From assembly GCF_003316635.1 (NCBI RefSeq), contig NZ_QNQP01000006.1, positions 1-64,000 of the forward strand: a stretch of 64,000 bases of DNA, in the 5' to 3' direction. The DNA comes from Roseovarius dicentrarchi (GTDB taxonomy: Bacteria > Pseudomonadota > Alphaproteobacteria > Rhodobacterales > Rhodobacteraceae). Both the position numbers and the translations under genes were made by a program. Positions 52,446 through 61,115 of this stretch are shown in pieces (the stretch's first letter is position 1; each line of letters starts with the position of its first letter). Under the pieces are notes generated by a model that made no database searches, had not been told where the DNA came from, and worked only from the letters and a program-made list of their open reading frames with translations.

Positions 52446-53045
52446 ATGACTGTCCGCATCCTTCTTGCCTCCAGCTCTGAAATCCGCGCAACGCTGCTGC
52501 GCAACGCGGGCGTTGCGTTTGAAACGCACGCCCCCCGCGTTGACGAGGATGCGGCCAAGGCGGCGCTTGCGTCGGAAAGTGCAAAACCACGCGATATCGC
52601 CGATGCCCTGGCCGAAATGAAAGCGCGCAAGATAAGCGACCGTCATCCCGATGCGCTGGTCATCGGCTGCGATCAGGTGCTGGAGCTGGACGGCGCGGTT
52701 CTGTCCAAACCTGCGACGGCAGAGCAGGCCATCGCGCAGCTGGCGCAGATGCGCGGCCAGTCGCATCGCCTGATCTCAGCGGCGGTAATATGTGAGGGCG
52801 GCGCGCCCGTGTGGCGGCACATTGGCGTTGTTGAAATGCAGATGCGCCCGGTATCGGACGCCTATCTGGCCGATTATGTTGCGCGCAACTGGGACAGTAT
52901 CCGCCATACGGTCGGCGCCTACAAACTGGAAGAGGAAGGCGTGCGGTTGTTCGGGCGGATCGACGGGGATTACTTCCACGTTTTGGGCTTGCCCCTGCTT
53001 GAATTGCTTGGCTTTCTGATGACGCGAGGAGTGCTGGACACATGA
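52446..53045 (+). CDS. Maf-family nucleoside triphosphate pyrophosphatase
   Basis: This 199-residue house-cleaning pyrophosphatase of the Maf family hydrolyses dTTP/UTP or modified nucleotides. The N-terminal signature is RILLASSSEIRATLLRNAG, the catalytic aspartate is in VIGCDQVLEL, and WDSIRHTVGAYKLEEEGVRLFGRIDGDYFHVLGLPL is the conserved C-terminal half. Its ATG overlaps a near-consensus DnaA box of the proposed origin. The stop overlaps aroE in ATGA, starting the maf-aroE-coaE-dnaQ run. Confidence 0.94.
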   Translation: MTVRILLASSSEIRATLLRNAGVAFETHAPRVDEDAAKAALASESAKPRDIADALAEMKARKISDRHPDALVIGCDQVLELDGAVLSKPATAEQAIAQLAQMRGQSHRLISAAVICEGGAPVWRHIGVVEMQMRPVSDAYLADYVARNWDSIRHTVGAYKLEEEGVRLFGRIDGDYFHVLGLPLLELLGFLMTRGVLDT

Positions 53046-53875
53046 CAGAGCAAAAAATACCCTTGGCCGGCGTGATCGGATCGCCCGTTGCCCATTCAAA
53101 GTCACCGAAAATTCACAGCCACTGGCTGAAAACCATGGGGTTGCCCGGTCATTACGTTCCTATGGATGTCAGCGCCGATAATCTGGCCGACGTGCTGCGT
53201 GTGCTGCCCGCCGCGGGCTTTGTCGGCGTCAATATCACCATTCCGCACAAGGAAAAGGTGCTGGATCTAGCCGATGTTGTCACCGATCGCGCGACGTTGA
53301 TCGGGGCCGCCAACACGCTGATTTTCCGCGAAGATGGCAAGATTCACGCAGATAATACAGACGGCTACGGATTTATCAAAAATCTGGAGGGTGCCGAATG
53401 TGGCTGGAATGCTGCCGCCGGGCCCGCCGCTGTGCTGGGTGCCGGCGGCGCATCGCGCGCGGTGATTGCCGCGCTGCTGGATGCGGGCGTGCCTGAACTG
53501 CTTTTGTCGAACCGCTCCCGCGTGCGTGCCGATGCGCTGGCGCAGGAATTTGGCAAGCGCGTGCGCGTGTTCGACTGGGTGCAGGCCGGCAACATGCTGG
53601 AGCATTGCGCAACGGTGGTGAACACCACGTCGCTGGGCATGACCGGCCAGCAGCCTTTGCGCGTGCCGCTGGACGGATTGCAAAAAGGTGCGGTTGTCAC
53701 CGATATTGTTTACGCGCCGCTGCGCACCAAACTGCTGGACGTTGCCGAGCAGATGGGCTGCCACACCGTTGATGGCCTCGGGATGCTGCTGCATCAGGCG
53801 GTTCCGGGGTTCGAGCGGTGGTTCGGCCAGCGGCCCGAAGTGGACGCCGCGACGCGGGCTGCCGCATTGCAATGA
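53042..53875 (+). CDS. aroE: Shikimate dehydrogenase
   Basis: This 277-residue enzyme reduces 3-dehydroshikimate with NADPH in aromatic amino acid synthesis. The substrate site is GSPVAHSKSPKIH (13-25) with catalytic K70 in NITIPHKEK and D107 in NTDGYGF. The NADP loop is GAGGASRAVI. VDGLGMLLHQA near the end is typical. Both ends overlap neighbours in ATGA. Confidence 0.97.
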   Translation: MTEQKIPLAGVIGSPVAHSKSPKIHSHWLKTMGLPGHYVPMDVSADNLADVLRVLPAAGFVGVNITIPHKEKVLDLADVVTDRATLIGAANTLIFREDGKIHADNTDGYGFIKNLEGAECGWNAAAGPAAVLGAGGASRAVIAALLDAGVPELLLSNRSRVRADALAQEFGKRVRVFDWVQAGNMLEHCATVVNTTSLGMTGQQPLRVPLDGLQKGAVVTDIVYAPLRTKLLDVAEQMGCHTVDGLGMLLHQAVPGFERWFGQRPEVDAATRAAALQ

Positions 53876-54465
53876 CGTATCTATTGGGCCTTACAGGGTC
53901 GATTGGCATGGGAAAATCGACGACGGCGCGCATGTTTGCCGATCTGGGCTGCGCGCTGTGGGATGCGGATGCGGCGGTGCACCGTCTATATGCGCCGGGC
54001 GGCGCGGCCGTGGCGCCCATGCGGGCGGTTTTTCCAGACGCGATCGAGGATGGCGGCGTATCGCGCGCCCGGCTCAAGGCGATCTTGGCCGCCGACGACA
54101 CCGCGCTGGCCCGGATCGAGGGCATTGTTCACCCGCTGGTTGCGTCCGACAGACAAGCGTTTTTGTCCGAAACAGAGGCTGATATCGCGGTTCTGGACAT
54201 CCCGCTGCTGTTCGAGGGCGGATTTGACGCGATGATGGATGCGACGGTGTGCGTCACGGCCCCGCCGGACGTTCAGCGCGCCCGCGTGATGGAGCGCGGC
54301 ACGATGAGCGCGGCACAGTTCGAGGCGATCCTGGCCAAGCAGATGCCCGATGCAGAAAAACGCCGCCGCGCGACATGGGTTGTCACCACTGACACGCTTG
54401 AAAATGCCCGTATGCAGGTGCAGGGTATCGTCGATGACATCAGGAAGGGCCGGGCCCATGCGTGA
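53872..54465 (+). CDS. coaE: Dephospho-CoA kinase
   Basis: This 197-residue enzyme catalyses the last step of CoA synthesis. The P-loop is GSIGMGKST (9-17), and the substrate stretch DADAAVHRLYAPGG and LDIPLLFEGG are conserved. ATG 53872 overlaps the aroE stop, and the gene overlaps dnaQ by 8 bases. A frame from 53818 is rejected. Confidence 0.96.
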   Translation: MTYLLGLTGSIGMGKSTTARMFADLGCALWDADAAVHRLYAPGGAAVAPMRAVFPDAIEDGGVSRARLKAILAADDTALARIEGIVHPLVASDRQAFLSETEADIAVLDIPLLFEGGFDAMMDATVCVTAPPDVQRARVMERGTMSAAQFEAILAKQMPDAEKRRRATWVVTTDTLENARMQVQGIVDDIRKGRAHA

Positions 54466-55150
54466 GATCGTATTAGACACTGAAACCACTGGGTTCGAGC
54501 CTGAGCAGGGTGACCGCATCGTCGAAATCGGCGCGGTTGAATTGCTCAATCACATGCCGACGGGGCGCACATATCACCAGTATATCAACCCGCAGCGCGC
54601 CATGCCCGAGGATGCGTTCAAGGTGCATGGGCTGGGCGATGATTTTCTGCGGGACAAGCCGCTGTTTGCCGACGTCGCGCAGGCATTCCTCAGCTTTATC
54701 GGTGACGCCAAGCTGGTCATTCACAACGCTGCGTTTGATATGAAATTCCTCAACGCCGAACTGCGCTGGCAAAACCTGCCGCAGTTGCCGTGGGAACAGG
54801 CGATCGACACGCTGGCCATCGCGCGCAAGAAATTTCCCGGCTCGCCCGCGTCGCTGGATGCGCTGTGCCGGCGGTTCAATATTGATAATGGCGCGCGCAC
54901 GTTGCACGGCGCCCTGCTGGATTCGGAAATTCTGGCCGAAGTGTATCTGGAGCTGATCGGCGGGCGTCAGCCGAATCTGGTCATGTCCACGGATCAAAGC
55001 CGAAGCAAGGGATCAGGCACGCAATCCGATTGGCGCCCTGCGCCGCGCCAGCGCCCCCTGCCCGCCCGCCTGACGGCCGCCGAGGCCGAGGCGCATGACG
55101 CATTCATCAAAACGCTTGGCGATGCGCCGCTGTGGTCAACGCTGGGATAG
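54458..55150 (+). CDS. dnaQ: DNA polymerase III epsilon subunit (proofreading exonuclease)
   Basis: This 230-residue 3'-5' exonuclease of the DEDDh class works within DNA polymerase III. Exo I has D7 and E9 (LDTETTGFEP), Exo II D94 (IHNAAFDMKFLN), and Exo III H150 and D155 (LHGALLDSE). The C-terminal tail, which binds the alpha subunit, is short and rich in proline and arginine. It ends the rightward run from the origin and converges on secB across a hairpin. Confidence 0.96.
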   Translation: MREIVLDTETTGFEPEQGDRIVEIGAVELLNHMPTGRTYHQYINPQRAMPEDAFKVHGLGDDFLRDKPLFADVAQAFLSFIGDAKLVIHNAAFDMKFLNAELRWQNLPQLPWEQAIDTLAIARKKFPGSPASLDALCRRFNIDNGARTLHGALLDSEILAEVYLELIGGRQPNLVMSTDQSRSKGSGTQSDWRPAPRQRPLPARLTAAEAEAHDAFIKTLGDAPLWSTLG

Positions 55151-55155
55151 AGAAG

Positions 55156-55182
55156 TTTCAGGCCGCGCCGGGCGGCCTGAAA
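55156..55182. terminator. Hairpin between convergent dnaQ and secB
   Basis: TTTCAGGCCGC (55156-55166) pairs with GCGGCCTGAAA (55172-55182) over 11 base pairs, loop GCCGG. Neither side has a good T tract, though on the minus strand the stem ends in TTTC. A bidirectional terminator is likely. Confidence 0.7.
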
Positions 55183-55200
55183 TGCCTTGGCAGTATGCGT

Positions 55201-55713
55201 TCAGGCGTCGGCGCGCTGGCCCTTCTGGGCTTGGATGCGCGCGATTTCCTGACGGTAGATCGACACGAAATCAATATTTTCCAGGTTCAGCGGCGGGAAG
55301 CCCCCATCGCGGGTCACGTCCGATACGATCCGGCGGAAGAACGGGAACATCATGCGCGGGCATTCGATCATCAGGAACGGATGCAGTTGGTCCTCTGGCA
55401 CGCCTTCGATGTGGAACACGCCGGCATATTCCAGCTCCAACACGAACAGATCCTCATCGGTGCCTTTGTTTTTCGAGTTGATCTTGAGCTTGGCGATCAC
55501 CTCGTACTGGTTTTCGGTGCTGCGCTTTTTCGGCTCCAGATGCACGTTGACGGTGATGTCGGGTTGAACTTCGCCGCCGGTGCCACGCTGGGCCAGAATG
55601 TTCTCAAACGACAGATCGCGCACGAACTGCGTCAGGGTGTTCATCTTTACTTGCGGTTGCTGCTGGGGCTGATCGTTCTGCGCGCCCTCGGCGCCATTTT
55701 CCTGCTCGGCCAT
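55201..55713 (-). CDS. secB: Protein-export chaperone SecB
   Basis: This 170-residue tetrameric chaperone keeps preproteins unfolded and hands them to SecA. A Q/N-rich leader (about 1-22) precedes the fold (LTQFVRDLSFENILA; ITVNVHLEPKK; LELEYAGVFHIEGVPEDQLHPFLMIECPRMMFPFFRRIVSDVTRDGGFPPLNLENIDF). GGAGA lies before the ATG at 55713. It keeps the conserved neighbourhood with dnaQ, fxsA and tim44. Confidence 0.97.
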   Translation of the reverse strand: MAEQENGAEGAQNDQPQQQPQVKMNTLTQFVRDLSFENILAQRGTGGEVQPDITVNVHLEPKKRSTENQYEVIAKLKINSKNKGTDEDLFVLELEYAGVFHIEGVPEDQLHPFLMIECPRMMFPFFRRIVSDVTRDGGFPPLNLENIDFVSIYRQEIARIQAQKGQRADA

Positions 55714-55785
55714 TGGGATCTCCTTGTTGGACGAAATTTGGTTAGACGAAATATGCGCCAGAATTAGCAGGTCGGCGGTGCTGCC

Positions 55786-56259
55786 TCAATCCCTGGTCCA
55801 GCCGGATGGGCCGCGCGGCGTATCCTCGGGGGGGATTTCGTGGTAATCACCCTCGATCGTGGTGGGGCCGCGCGTGCGCGGCGCGCCTTGCGGTGTGGTG
55901 CTGAAGCTCTGGACGTTAACCCTTTTGCGCAGATAGGCAAAGGCCGCGCGCCGAAACGGCGGCGTCAGCAGCGCAAATCCCAGCGCGTCGGTGAAAAACC
56001 CCGGCGTCAGCAGCAAAACGCCCGCAATCAGGATCATCGCGCCATGGGCCAATGGCTCGGTCGGGTCTGTCTGCTGCGAGAATGATCCGCGAAGCTGGCT
56101 CATGGCCAAGGCCCCCTGCGCCCGGACCAGCCACGTGCCCAAAACCGCGGTCAGCAGCACGATCAGCAGTGTCGGCCACAGCCCGATGACCCCGCCAACC
56201 TGAATGAACAGGCCGATTTCAATCAGCGGAACCAGTATGAACGCTATCAATAGCCACAT
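55786..56259 (-). CDS. FxsA family membrane protein
   Basis: This 157-residue inner-membrane protein opens MWLLIAFILVPLIEIGLFIQVGGVIGLWPTLLIVLLTAVLG, the FxsA hallmark, and has hydrophobic segments near 2-20, 24-44 and 72-95 (GAMILIAGVLLLTPGFFTDALGFALL). A polar C-terminal tail follows. The function is unclear; E. coli FxsA relieves phage T7 exclusion when overproduced. ATG 56259 is chosen at the family's standard N terminus; a longer frame to 56514 covers the divergent gene and is rejected. Confidence 0.9.
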   Translation of the reverse strand: MWLLIAFILVPLIEIGLFIQVGGVIGLWPTLLIVLLTAVLGTWLVRAQGALAMSQLRGSFSQQTDPTEPLAHGAMILIAGVLLLTPGFFTDALGFALLTPPFRRAAFAYLRKRVNVQSFSTTPQGAPRTRGPTTIEGDYHEIPPEDTPRGPSGWTRD

Positions 56260-56371
56260 GAGCGGGTGCATCCTTTGTTTTGCGGCGCGCCAAGGTGGAC
56301 TTGGCACGTGGTCACGCCTACATATGATCAACAACACTCGGTTTTCAACGCATTGCCTGAATGAGGTCCTA

Positions 56372-57028
56372 ATGAACTCGCCCGTTTTGCAGCTTCTGGT
56401 GCTCGCCGGCATCGCTGTTTTCCTGATCCTGCGGCTCAGAAGCGTCCTTGGCACCCGCGACGGGCACGAGCCGACGCGCGAGGTGCAAGCGCCGCAAAAA
56501 CCGCGCGCGCACAACCTCGAAGTGATCGAGGGTGGCCCGGATCACGACATCATTGACCACGTCCCCGAGGGCAGCGATACCGCCGCCGCCCTGGCCCGGA
56601 TGAAACGCGCCGAACCCTCCTTTGGCGTGACAGATTTTCTGGGCGGCGCCCGCGGCGCGTATGAGATGATCCTGATGGCGTTCGAGCGCGGCGAGATTGA
56701 CGATATGCGCCCCTTCCTGTCCGAAGACGTCTATAACTCCTTTGCCGAGGTCATCGCCATCCGCGAGGAAAAAGGCCTGACCATCGAATCCGACTTTATC
56801 GGTATCCGCGACATGACGCTGACATCGGCGGCATTTGACGAGGCCAGCAACACGGCCGAAATCACCGTCCGCTTCGTGAGCGAGCTGGTATCGGTCGTGC
56901 GCAGCGGCGATGGCGAGATTCTGGAGGGCGAGCCGGGCAAGGCACAACGCCAGAAGGATACATGGACGTTCGAGCGTGTCATGGGCGCCGACGATCCCAA
57001 CTGGCGGCTCGTCGCCACGGGCGAATGA
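56372..57028 (+). CDS. Tim44/TimA family protein
   Basis: This 218-residue protein is membrane-anchored at its N terminus (LQLLVLAGIAVFLILRLRSVLG, about 5-27) and has a C-terminal Tim44-like domain (about 80-215; GGARGAYEMILMAFERGEIDDMRPFLSEDVYNSFAEVI). The domain is the one found in mitochondrial import factor Tim44 and ribosomal protein mL45. Alphaproteobacterial members are TimA proteins linked to membrane complexes, of uncertain role. GAGG is 5 bases before the ATG. It overlaps mltA in ATGA and diverges from fxsA. Confidence 0.9.
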   Translation: MNSPVLQLLVLAGIAVFLILRLRSVLGTRDGHEPTREVQAPQKPRAHNLEVIEGGPDHDIIDHVPEGSDTAAALARMKRAEPSFGVTDFLGGARGAYEMILMAFERGEIDDMRPFLSEDVYNSFAEVIAIREEKGLTIESDFIGIRDMTLTSAAFDEASNTAEITVRFVSELVSVVRSGDGEILEGEPGKAQRQKDTWTFERVMGADDPNWRLVATGE

Positions 57029-58059
57029 TCAGGGCGGCACTCGCCGCCTTGATGCTGGCGCTGCCATGGGCTGGCAGCGCAGCCGCGTCGGATATCAACT
57101 ATGATATTCTCAGCTTTGCCGATCTGGACGGGTGGCAGGATGACGATCACGCCAGCGCGTTGAACGTCTTTGCGCAGACGTGTCAGGATATGAAAGGCTT
57201 TGATTGGCGCCCGCTTTGCGCGCTGGCGCAGCAAAAGCCGGGCGCGCGCGAATTTTTCGAGCTGTTTTTTCGCCCGGTTCTGATCAGCGATGGCAAGCCG
57301 GCGCTGTTCACGGGCTATTTCGAGCCGGAGCTGAACGGCGCGCTGCGCCCCGATAGCCGGTTTAAGTACCCGCTATATCGCCAGCCGCCCGAGGCGCGCG
57401 CGCAATCCCCATGGCTGACGCGGCGGGAAATTGAAACTGGCCCCGTCATGAAGGACCGGGGACTGGAGATTGCGTGGGTCGATGACCCGGTAGAGCTGTT
57501 CTTTCTGCAAATCCAAGGGTCTGGACGCATCCGCCTGACAAATGGCCGGACGATACGCGTGGGATATGGTGGCAAGAACGGTCATGAATACAGCTCCATC
57601 GGGGCCGAGCTGGTGCGGCGCGGCACGTACAACCTGCATCAGGTTTCGGCGCAAGTAATCAAGAATTGGGTCCGGCGCAATCCTGACGCGGGCGCCGAAC
57701 TGTTGATGCACAACGACTCATACGTGTTTTTTCGCCAGATCGACGATCTGGACCCCAACCATGGCCCGCGCGGGGCAATGAATCGTTCGATCACGACGGG
57801 CCGCTCGATTGCTGTCGATCCGGCGTTCATCCCATTGGGCGCGCCTGTCTGGATCGAGAAGGCCGGCGCCGAACCGGTGCACCGGCTGATGGTGGCGCAA
57901 GATACAGGATCGGCGATCAAGGGTGCGCAGCGCGCCGATTTGTTCATGGGCACAGGCGATGCCGCCGGGCGCGCCGCCGGAACCCTGCGCGATGCGGGCC
58001 GTATGCTGGTTCTGATGCCGATCCAGCGCGCCTATGCGATGGCGCCGGATGCGATGTGA
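57025..58059 (+). CDS. mltA: Membrane-bound lytic murein transglycosylase A
   Basis: This 344-residue peptidoglycan lytic transglycosylase has a signal peptide (about 1-22, AALMLALPWAGSAAAS) without a lipobox cysteine. Next comes the MltA domain (LFTGYFEPELNGALRPDSRFKYPLYR; ELFFLQIQGSGRIRLTNGRTIRVGYGGKNGHEYSSIG) and a C-terminal 3D domain with the catalytic/conserved aspartates (RLMVAQDTGSAIKGAQRADLFMGTG). It lies between tim44 and smr with 4- and 1-base overlaps. Confidence 0.95.
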   Translation: MIRAALAALMLALPWAGSAAASDINYDILSFADLDGWQDDDHASALNVFAQTCQDMKGFDWRPLCALAQQKPGAREFFELFFRPVLISDGKPALFTGYFEPELNGALRPDSRFKYPLYRQPPEARAQSPWLTRREIETGPVMKDRGLEIAWVDDPVELFFLQIQGSGRIRLTNGRTIRVGYGGKNGHEYSSIGAELVRRGTYNLHQVSAQVIKNWVRRNPDAGAELLMHNDSYVFFRQIDDLDPNHGPRGAMNRSITTGRSIAVDPAFIPLGAPVWIEKAGAEPVHRLMVAQDTGSAIKGAQRADLFMGTGDAAGRAAGTLRDAGRMLVLMPIQRAYAMAPDAM

Positions 58060-58655
58060 TGAGCCGCCGTCGCCTGCGCCCCGAAGAGTTGGACCTGTGG
58101 AAGCAGGTGGCACAGACGGCGACGCCGCTGGACCCTGTTCAGCCGCGCCCCAAAACGCCCGCTCAAACCATCGAACGTCCTGCCAAACCCGCGCAGAAGA
58201 CGCCCGCGCCGCCGGTCAAGCCCTTCTCGCTGGGACAAAAAGCGACGCAGGGCCGGCCCGCGCATGATGTCCTGCCGGGCCTGACCGACCGGATGCGCGC
58301 CCTGCCCGTCACCATGGACCGCAAGGCCTATGGCAAGTTGAAAAAGGGCAAGCTGGCACCCGAGGCGCGCATTGATCTGCACGGCATGACCGTAGATCGC
58401 GCGCATGGTGCGCTTTCGGGGTTCATTTTCCGCGCGCACAGTCAGGGCAAACGTCTGGTTCTGGTGATTACCGGCAAGGGACGGCGCAGTGACGATGGCG
58501 GCCCCATGCCGGTGCGCCAAGGCGTTTTGCGCCATAACGTGCCCCATTGGCTGAGCATTCCGCCGCTGTCGGGGCTGGTGATGCAGGTCACGAACGCGCA
58601 TAACCGTCACGGCGGCGGCGGCGCCTATTACGTCTATTTGCGGCGCCCCAGATAA
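58059..58655 (+). CDS. Smr domain protein
   Basis: This 198-residue protein has a disordered proline- and lysine-rich middle (about 20-75) and a C-terminal Smr domain (about 98-195: LAPEARIDLHGMTVDRAHGALSGFIFRAHSQGKRLVLVITGKGRRSDDGG...LRHNVPHWLS). The LDLHGxT and GKG motifs are present, matching stand-alone Smr (MutS2 C-terminal) nucleases such as SmrA. The ATG at 58059 overlaps the mltA stop (TGATG); a GTG at 58056 is possible. The biological target is unknown. Confidence 0.9.
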   Translation: MSRRRLRPEELDLWKQVAQTATPLDPVQPRPKTPAQTIERPAKPAQKTPAPPVKPFSLGQKATQGRPAHDVLPGLTDRMRALPVTMDRKAYGKLKKGKLAPEARIDLHGMTVDRAHGALSGFIFRAHSQGKRLVLVITGKGRRSDDGGPMPVRQGVLRHNVPHWLSIPPLSGLVMQVTNAHNRHGGGGAYYVYLRRPR

Positions 58656-58683
58656 TTTGGGACGCCGTGTGTCGTGATGTTGG

Positions 58684-58709
58684 ATTTGGGTATTTTTACC
58701 AAGAAAAAA
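58684..58709 (+). repeat. Dispersed gene-end repeat, copy D
   Basis: This copy is ATT then TGGGTATTTTTACCAAGAAA and further A bases. It lies 28 bases after the smr-type gene stop, in the gap between convergent smr and hslU, and matches the consensus of the other copies. Confidence 0.75.
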
Positions 58710-58727
58710 CCCAAGTCGCCTGTATGA

Positions 58728-60038
58728 TCAAAGGACGTAGCGGCTGAGATCGGTGGATTTCGCAAGCTCGCCCAGATTTTTGTCGACGAACTGCTGATCT
58801 ACGGTGATTTCTTCACCCATCCGGTCGGGGGCGTTGAAGCTCAGCTCTTCGAACACGCGTTCCATGACGGTATAAAGGCGGCGGGCGCCGATGTTTTCGA
58901 CCGATGCGTTTACCTCGGCGGCGATATGCGCGAGCGCTTTGATGCCATCGTCGGTGAAGGTGACGGTAACGTCTTCGGTGTTCATCAGGGCCGTGTATTG
59001 GCGCGTGAGCGCGTTATCCGTCTCTGTCAGGATGCGCACGAAATCATCTTCGGTCAGGGCGCGCAATTCGACGCGGATGGGCAGGCGGCCCTGCAATTCG
59101 GGCAGCAGATCGGATGGTTTGGCAATGTGGAACGCGCCAGATGCGATGAACAGGATATGGTCGGTCTTGACCGTGCCGTATTTGGTGCTGACATTCGTGC
59201 CCTCGATCAGCGGCAGCAGATCGCGTTGCACGCCCTCGCGGCTGACATCGCCGCCGCGCGCGTCGCTGCGCGCGCAGACCTTGTCGATCTCGTCCAGGAA
59301 CACGATGCCGTTCTGCTCGACCGCCTCCAGTGCCGCGCGGTTGACGGTTTCGTCATCCAGCAGCTTGTCGGCCTCTTCCCCGATCAGGATGTCATAGCTG
59401 TCGGCGACGGTCATCTTGCGTTTCACGGTACGCCCGCCGAACGCCTTGCCGAAAATGTCGCCAAGGTTCATCATCCCCATCTGGCCGCCGCCGGGCTGGC
59501 CGGGGATGTCCATCATGCCCATGGGGCTGGACGTATCGGCAACGTCCAGCTCGATCACGGTATCGTCCAGCTCTCCCGCTTTCAGCTTTTTGCGGAACAG
59601 GCCGCGGGTGCCGTCGCGGGCATCCTCGCCGGCGATGGCGGTGATCACGCGTTCCTCGGCGGCGGTGCGGGCGGCGGCGGCGACATCCTCGCGCATTTGC
59701 TCGCGGATCATGGTGATGGCGCTGTCCACCAGATCGCGGATAATCTGCTCCACGTCGCGGCCGACATAGCCGACTTCGGTGAATTTCGTCGCCTCGACCT
59801 TGATGAAGGGGGCGCGGGCGAGTTTTGCCAGGCGGCGGCTGATTTCGGTCTTGCCGACGCCGGTGGGGCCGATCATCAGGATGTTCTTCGGATACACCTC
59901 GTCGCGCAGGTCATCGGGCAGCTGGCGGCGGCGCCAGCGACTGCGCAGGGCGACGGCAACGGCGCGTTTGGCATCCTGCTGGCCGATGATGAAGCGGTCC
60001 AGTTCGCTGACGATTTCGCGGGGGGTAAGATCGGTCAT
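58728..60038 (-). CDS. hslU: ATP-dependent protease ATPase subunit HslU
   Basis: This 436-residue AAA+ unfoldase feeds substrates to HslV. Walker A is GPTGVGKT (57-64), Walker B ...[14 protein letters not shown], and an intermediate domain lies at about 110-240 (Gly/Met-rich [18 protein letters not shown]). The sensor/arginine-finger region is [21 protein letters not shown]. The C-terminal DLSRYVL is the peptide that inserts into HslV. AAAGGA precedes the ATG. Follows hslV by 18 bases. Confidence 0.97.
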   Translation of the reverse strand: MTDLTPREIVSELDRFIIGQQDAKRAVAVALRSRWRRRQLPDDLRDEVYPKNILMIGPTGVGKTEISRRLAKLARAPFIKVEATKFTEVGYVGRDVEQIIRDLVDSAITMIREQMREDVAAAARTAAEERVITAIAGEDARDGTRGLFRKKLKAGELDDTVIELDVADTSSPMGMMDIPGQPGGGQMGMMNLGDIFGKAFGGRTVKRKMTVADSYDILIGEEADKLLDDETVNRAALEAVEQNGIVFLDEIDKVCARSDARGGDVSREGVQRDLLPLIEGTNVSTKYGTVKTDHILFIASGAFHIAKPSDLLPELQGRLPIRVELRALTEDDFVRILTETDNALTRQYTALMNTEDVTVTFTDDGIKALAHIAAEVNASVENIGARRLYTVMERVFEELSFNAPDRMGEEITVDQQFVDKNLGELAKSTDLSRYVL

Positions 60039-60056
60039 GGGGGTCCTTTCGGCGGC

Positions 60057-60614
60057 TTACTTGGCGATCTTTTCAATCGTCAGATTGCCGTTGGTATAGA
60101 CGCAGATATCGGCGGCGATCGCCATCGCATCGCGCGCGATCTGTTCGGCATCGCGAACGCTGTCCATCATGCCGCGGGCGGCGGCCAAGGCGTAGTTGCC
60201 GCCCGATCCGATGGCGGTCACGTCATGCTCGGGCTCCAGCACGTCGCCTGCGCCGGTGATCACGTATAGCTCGGCGCCGTCGGTGACGATCAGCATCGCC
60301 TCCAGCTTTTGCAGGTATTTGTCGGTGCGCCAGTCCTTGGCCAGTTCGACGCTGGCGCGCTGGAGCTGTCCGGGGGTGGCCTCCAGCTTGCTCTCCAGCC
60401 GTTCCAGCAAGGTGAAGGCATCGGCGGTGGACCCGGCAAACCCTGCCACCACGTCAAAGCCGCCGGGGCTGAGGCGGCGCACCTTGCGGGCGGTGCCCTT
60501 GATCACGGTCTGGCCCAGGCTGACCTGACCGTCGCCCGCAATCACCACCTCGCCGTCCTTGCGCACGCCGATGATGGTGGTGCCGTGCCAGCCGGGGAAT
60601 TGGTCGCTTGCCAT
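60057..60614 (-). CDS. hslV: ATP-dependent protease proteolytic subunit HslV
   Basis: This 185-residue threonine protease makes a dodecameric chamber. The N-terminal propeptide ([11 protein letters not shown]) precedes the catalytic T12 in [23 protein letters not shown], and K/G-rich regions ([45 protein letters not shown]) are conserved. hslV-hslU is the standard order. trxA lies 126 bases upstream on the same strand, separated by a terminator. Confidence 0.97.
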   Translation of the reverse strand: MASDQFPGWHGTTIIGVRKDGEVVIAGDGQVSLGQTVIKGTARKVRRLSPGGFDVVAGFAGSTADAFTLLERLESKLEATPGQLQRASVELAKDWRTDKYLQKLEAMLIVTDGAELYVITGAGDVLEPEHDVTAIGSGGNYALAAARGMMDSVRDAEQIARDAMAIAADICVYTNGNLTIEKIAK

Positions 60615-60691
60615 GGGGTCGCTCCTTCGTGTCTTTGGAACTATATGGAAGCCGCGCCGCCAGACTGCAAGTTTTGCGGCGCGGCATGCAA

Positions 60692-60717
60692 AAAGGGCGC
60701 CACGTGCGGCGCCCTTT
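60692..60717 (-). terminator. Intrinsic terminator after trxA
   Basis: A perfect 10-bp stem AAAGGGCGCC (60692-60701) with GGCGCCCTTT (60708-60717), loop ACGTGC, is followed on the minus strand by more T and then GCATG. It lies 23 bases after the trxA stop. Confidence 0.9.
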
Positions 60718-60739
60718 GACTATCGCGAAGCGGCGGAAA

Positions 60740-61060
60740 TCAGATCGCGTCTTCGATCCAGCTTTGCAGTGCGGCCTTGGGCGCCGCGCCCGAGCGGTTG
60801 GACACCACTTCGCCATCCTTGAAGATGAACAGCGCCGGGATGCCGCGCACGCCCATGGCAACGGCCGAGTTCGGGTTGCTGTCGACGTCGACCTTGACGA
60901 CCTTGACCTTGCCCTTCATTTCTTCGGACAGTTCTTCCAGTGCGGGGCCGATCTGCTTGCAGGGGCCGCACCATTCGGCCCAGAAATCGACCACTACGGG
61001 GATGTCGGAATTTTTCACTTCGGCGTCGAAAGTCTCGTCTGTGACGGCTACGGTGGCCAT
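60740..61060 (-). CDS. trxA: Thioredoxin 1
   Basis: This 106-residue cytoplasmic disulfide reductase has the active site WCGPC (30-34) in [23 protein letters not shown], the cis-proline in [12 protein letters not shown], and the usual length. It lies 55 bases downstream of addA and probably shares its transcript or has its own promoter in that gap. Confidence 0.98.
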   Translation of the reverse strand: MATVAVTDETFDAEVKNSDIPVVVDFWAEWCGPCKQIGPALEELSEEMKGKVKVVKVDVDSNPNSAVAMGVRGIPALFIFKDGEVVSNRSGAAPKAALQSWIEDAI

Positions 61061-61115
61061 GATGCTCTCCTGCGTTTTGGGTTCTGAGGATACCTAAGTA
61101 GCGATGCTGGCAAGG

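Noticed and set aside
58926-60269. 447-codon plus-strand open frame over hslU-hslV
   Set aside because: Composition is typical of an antisense shadow and HslU/HslV motifs are complete on the minus strand.
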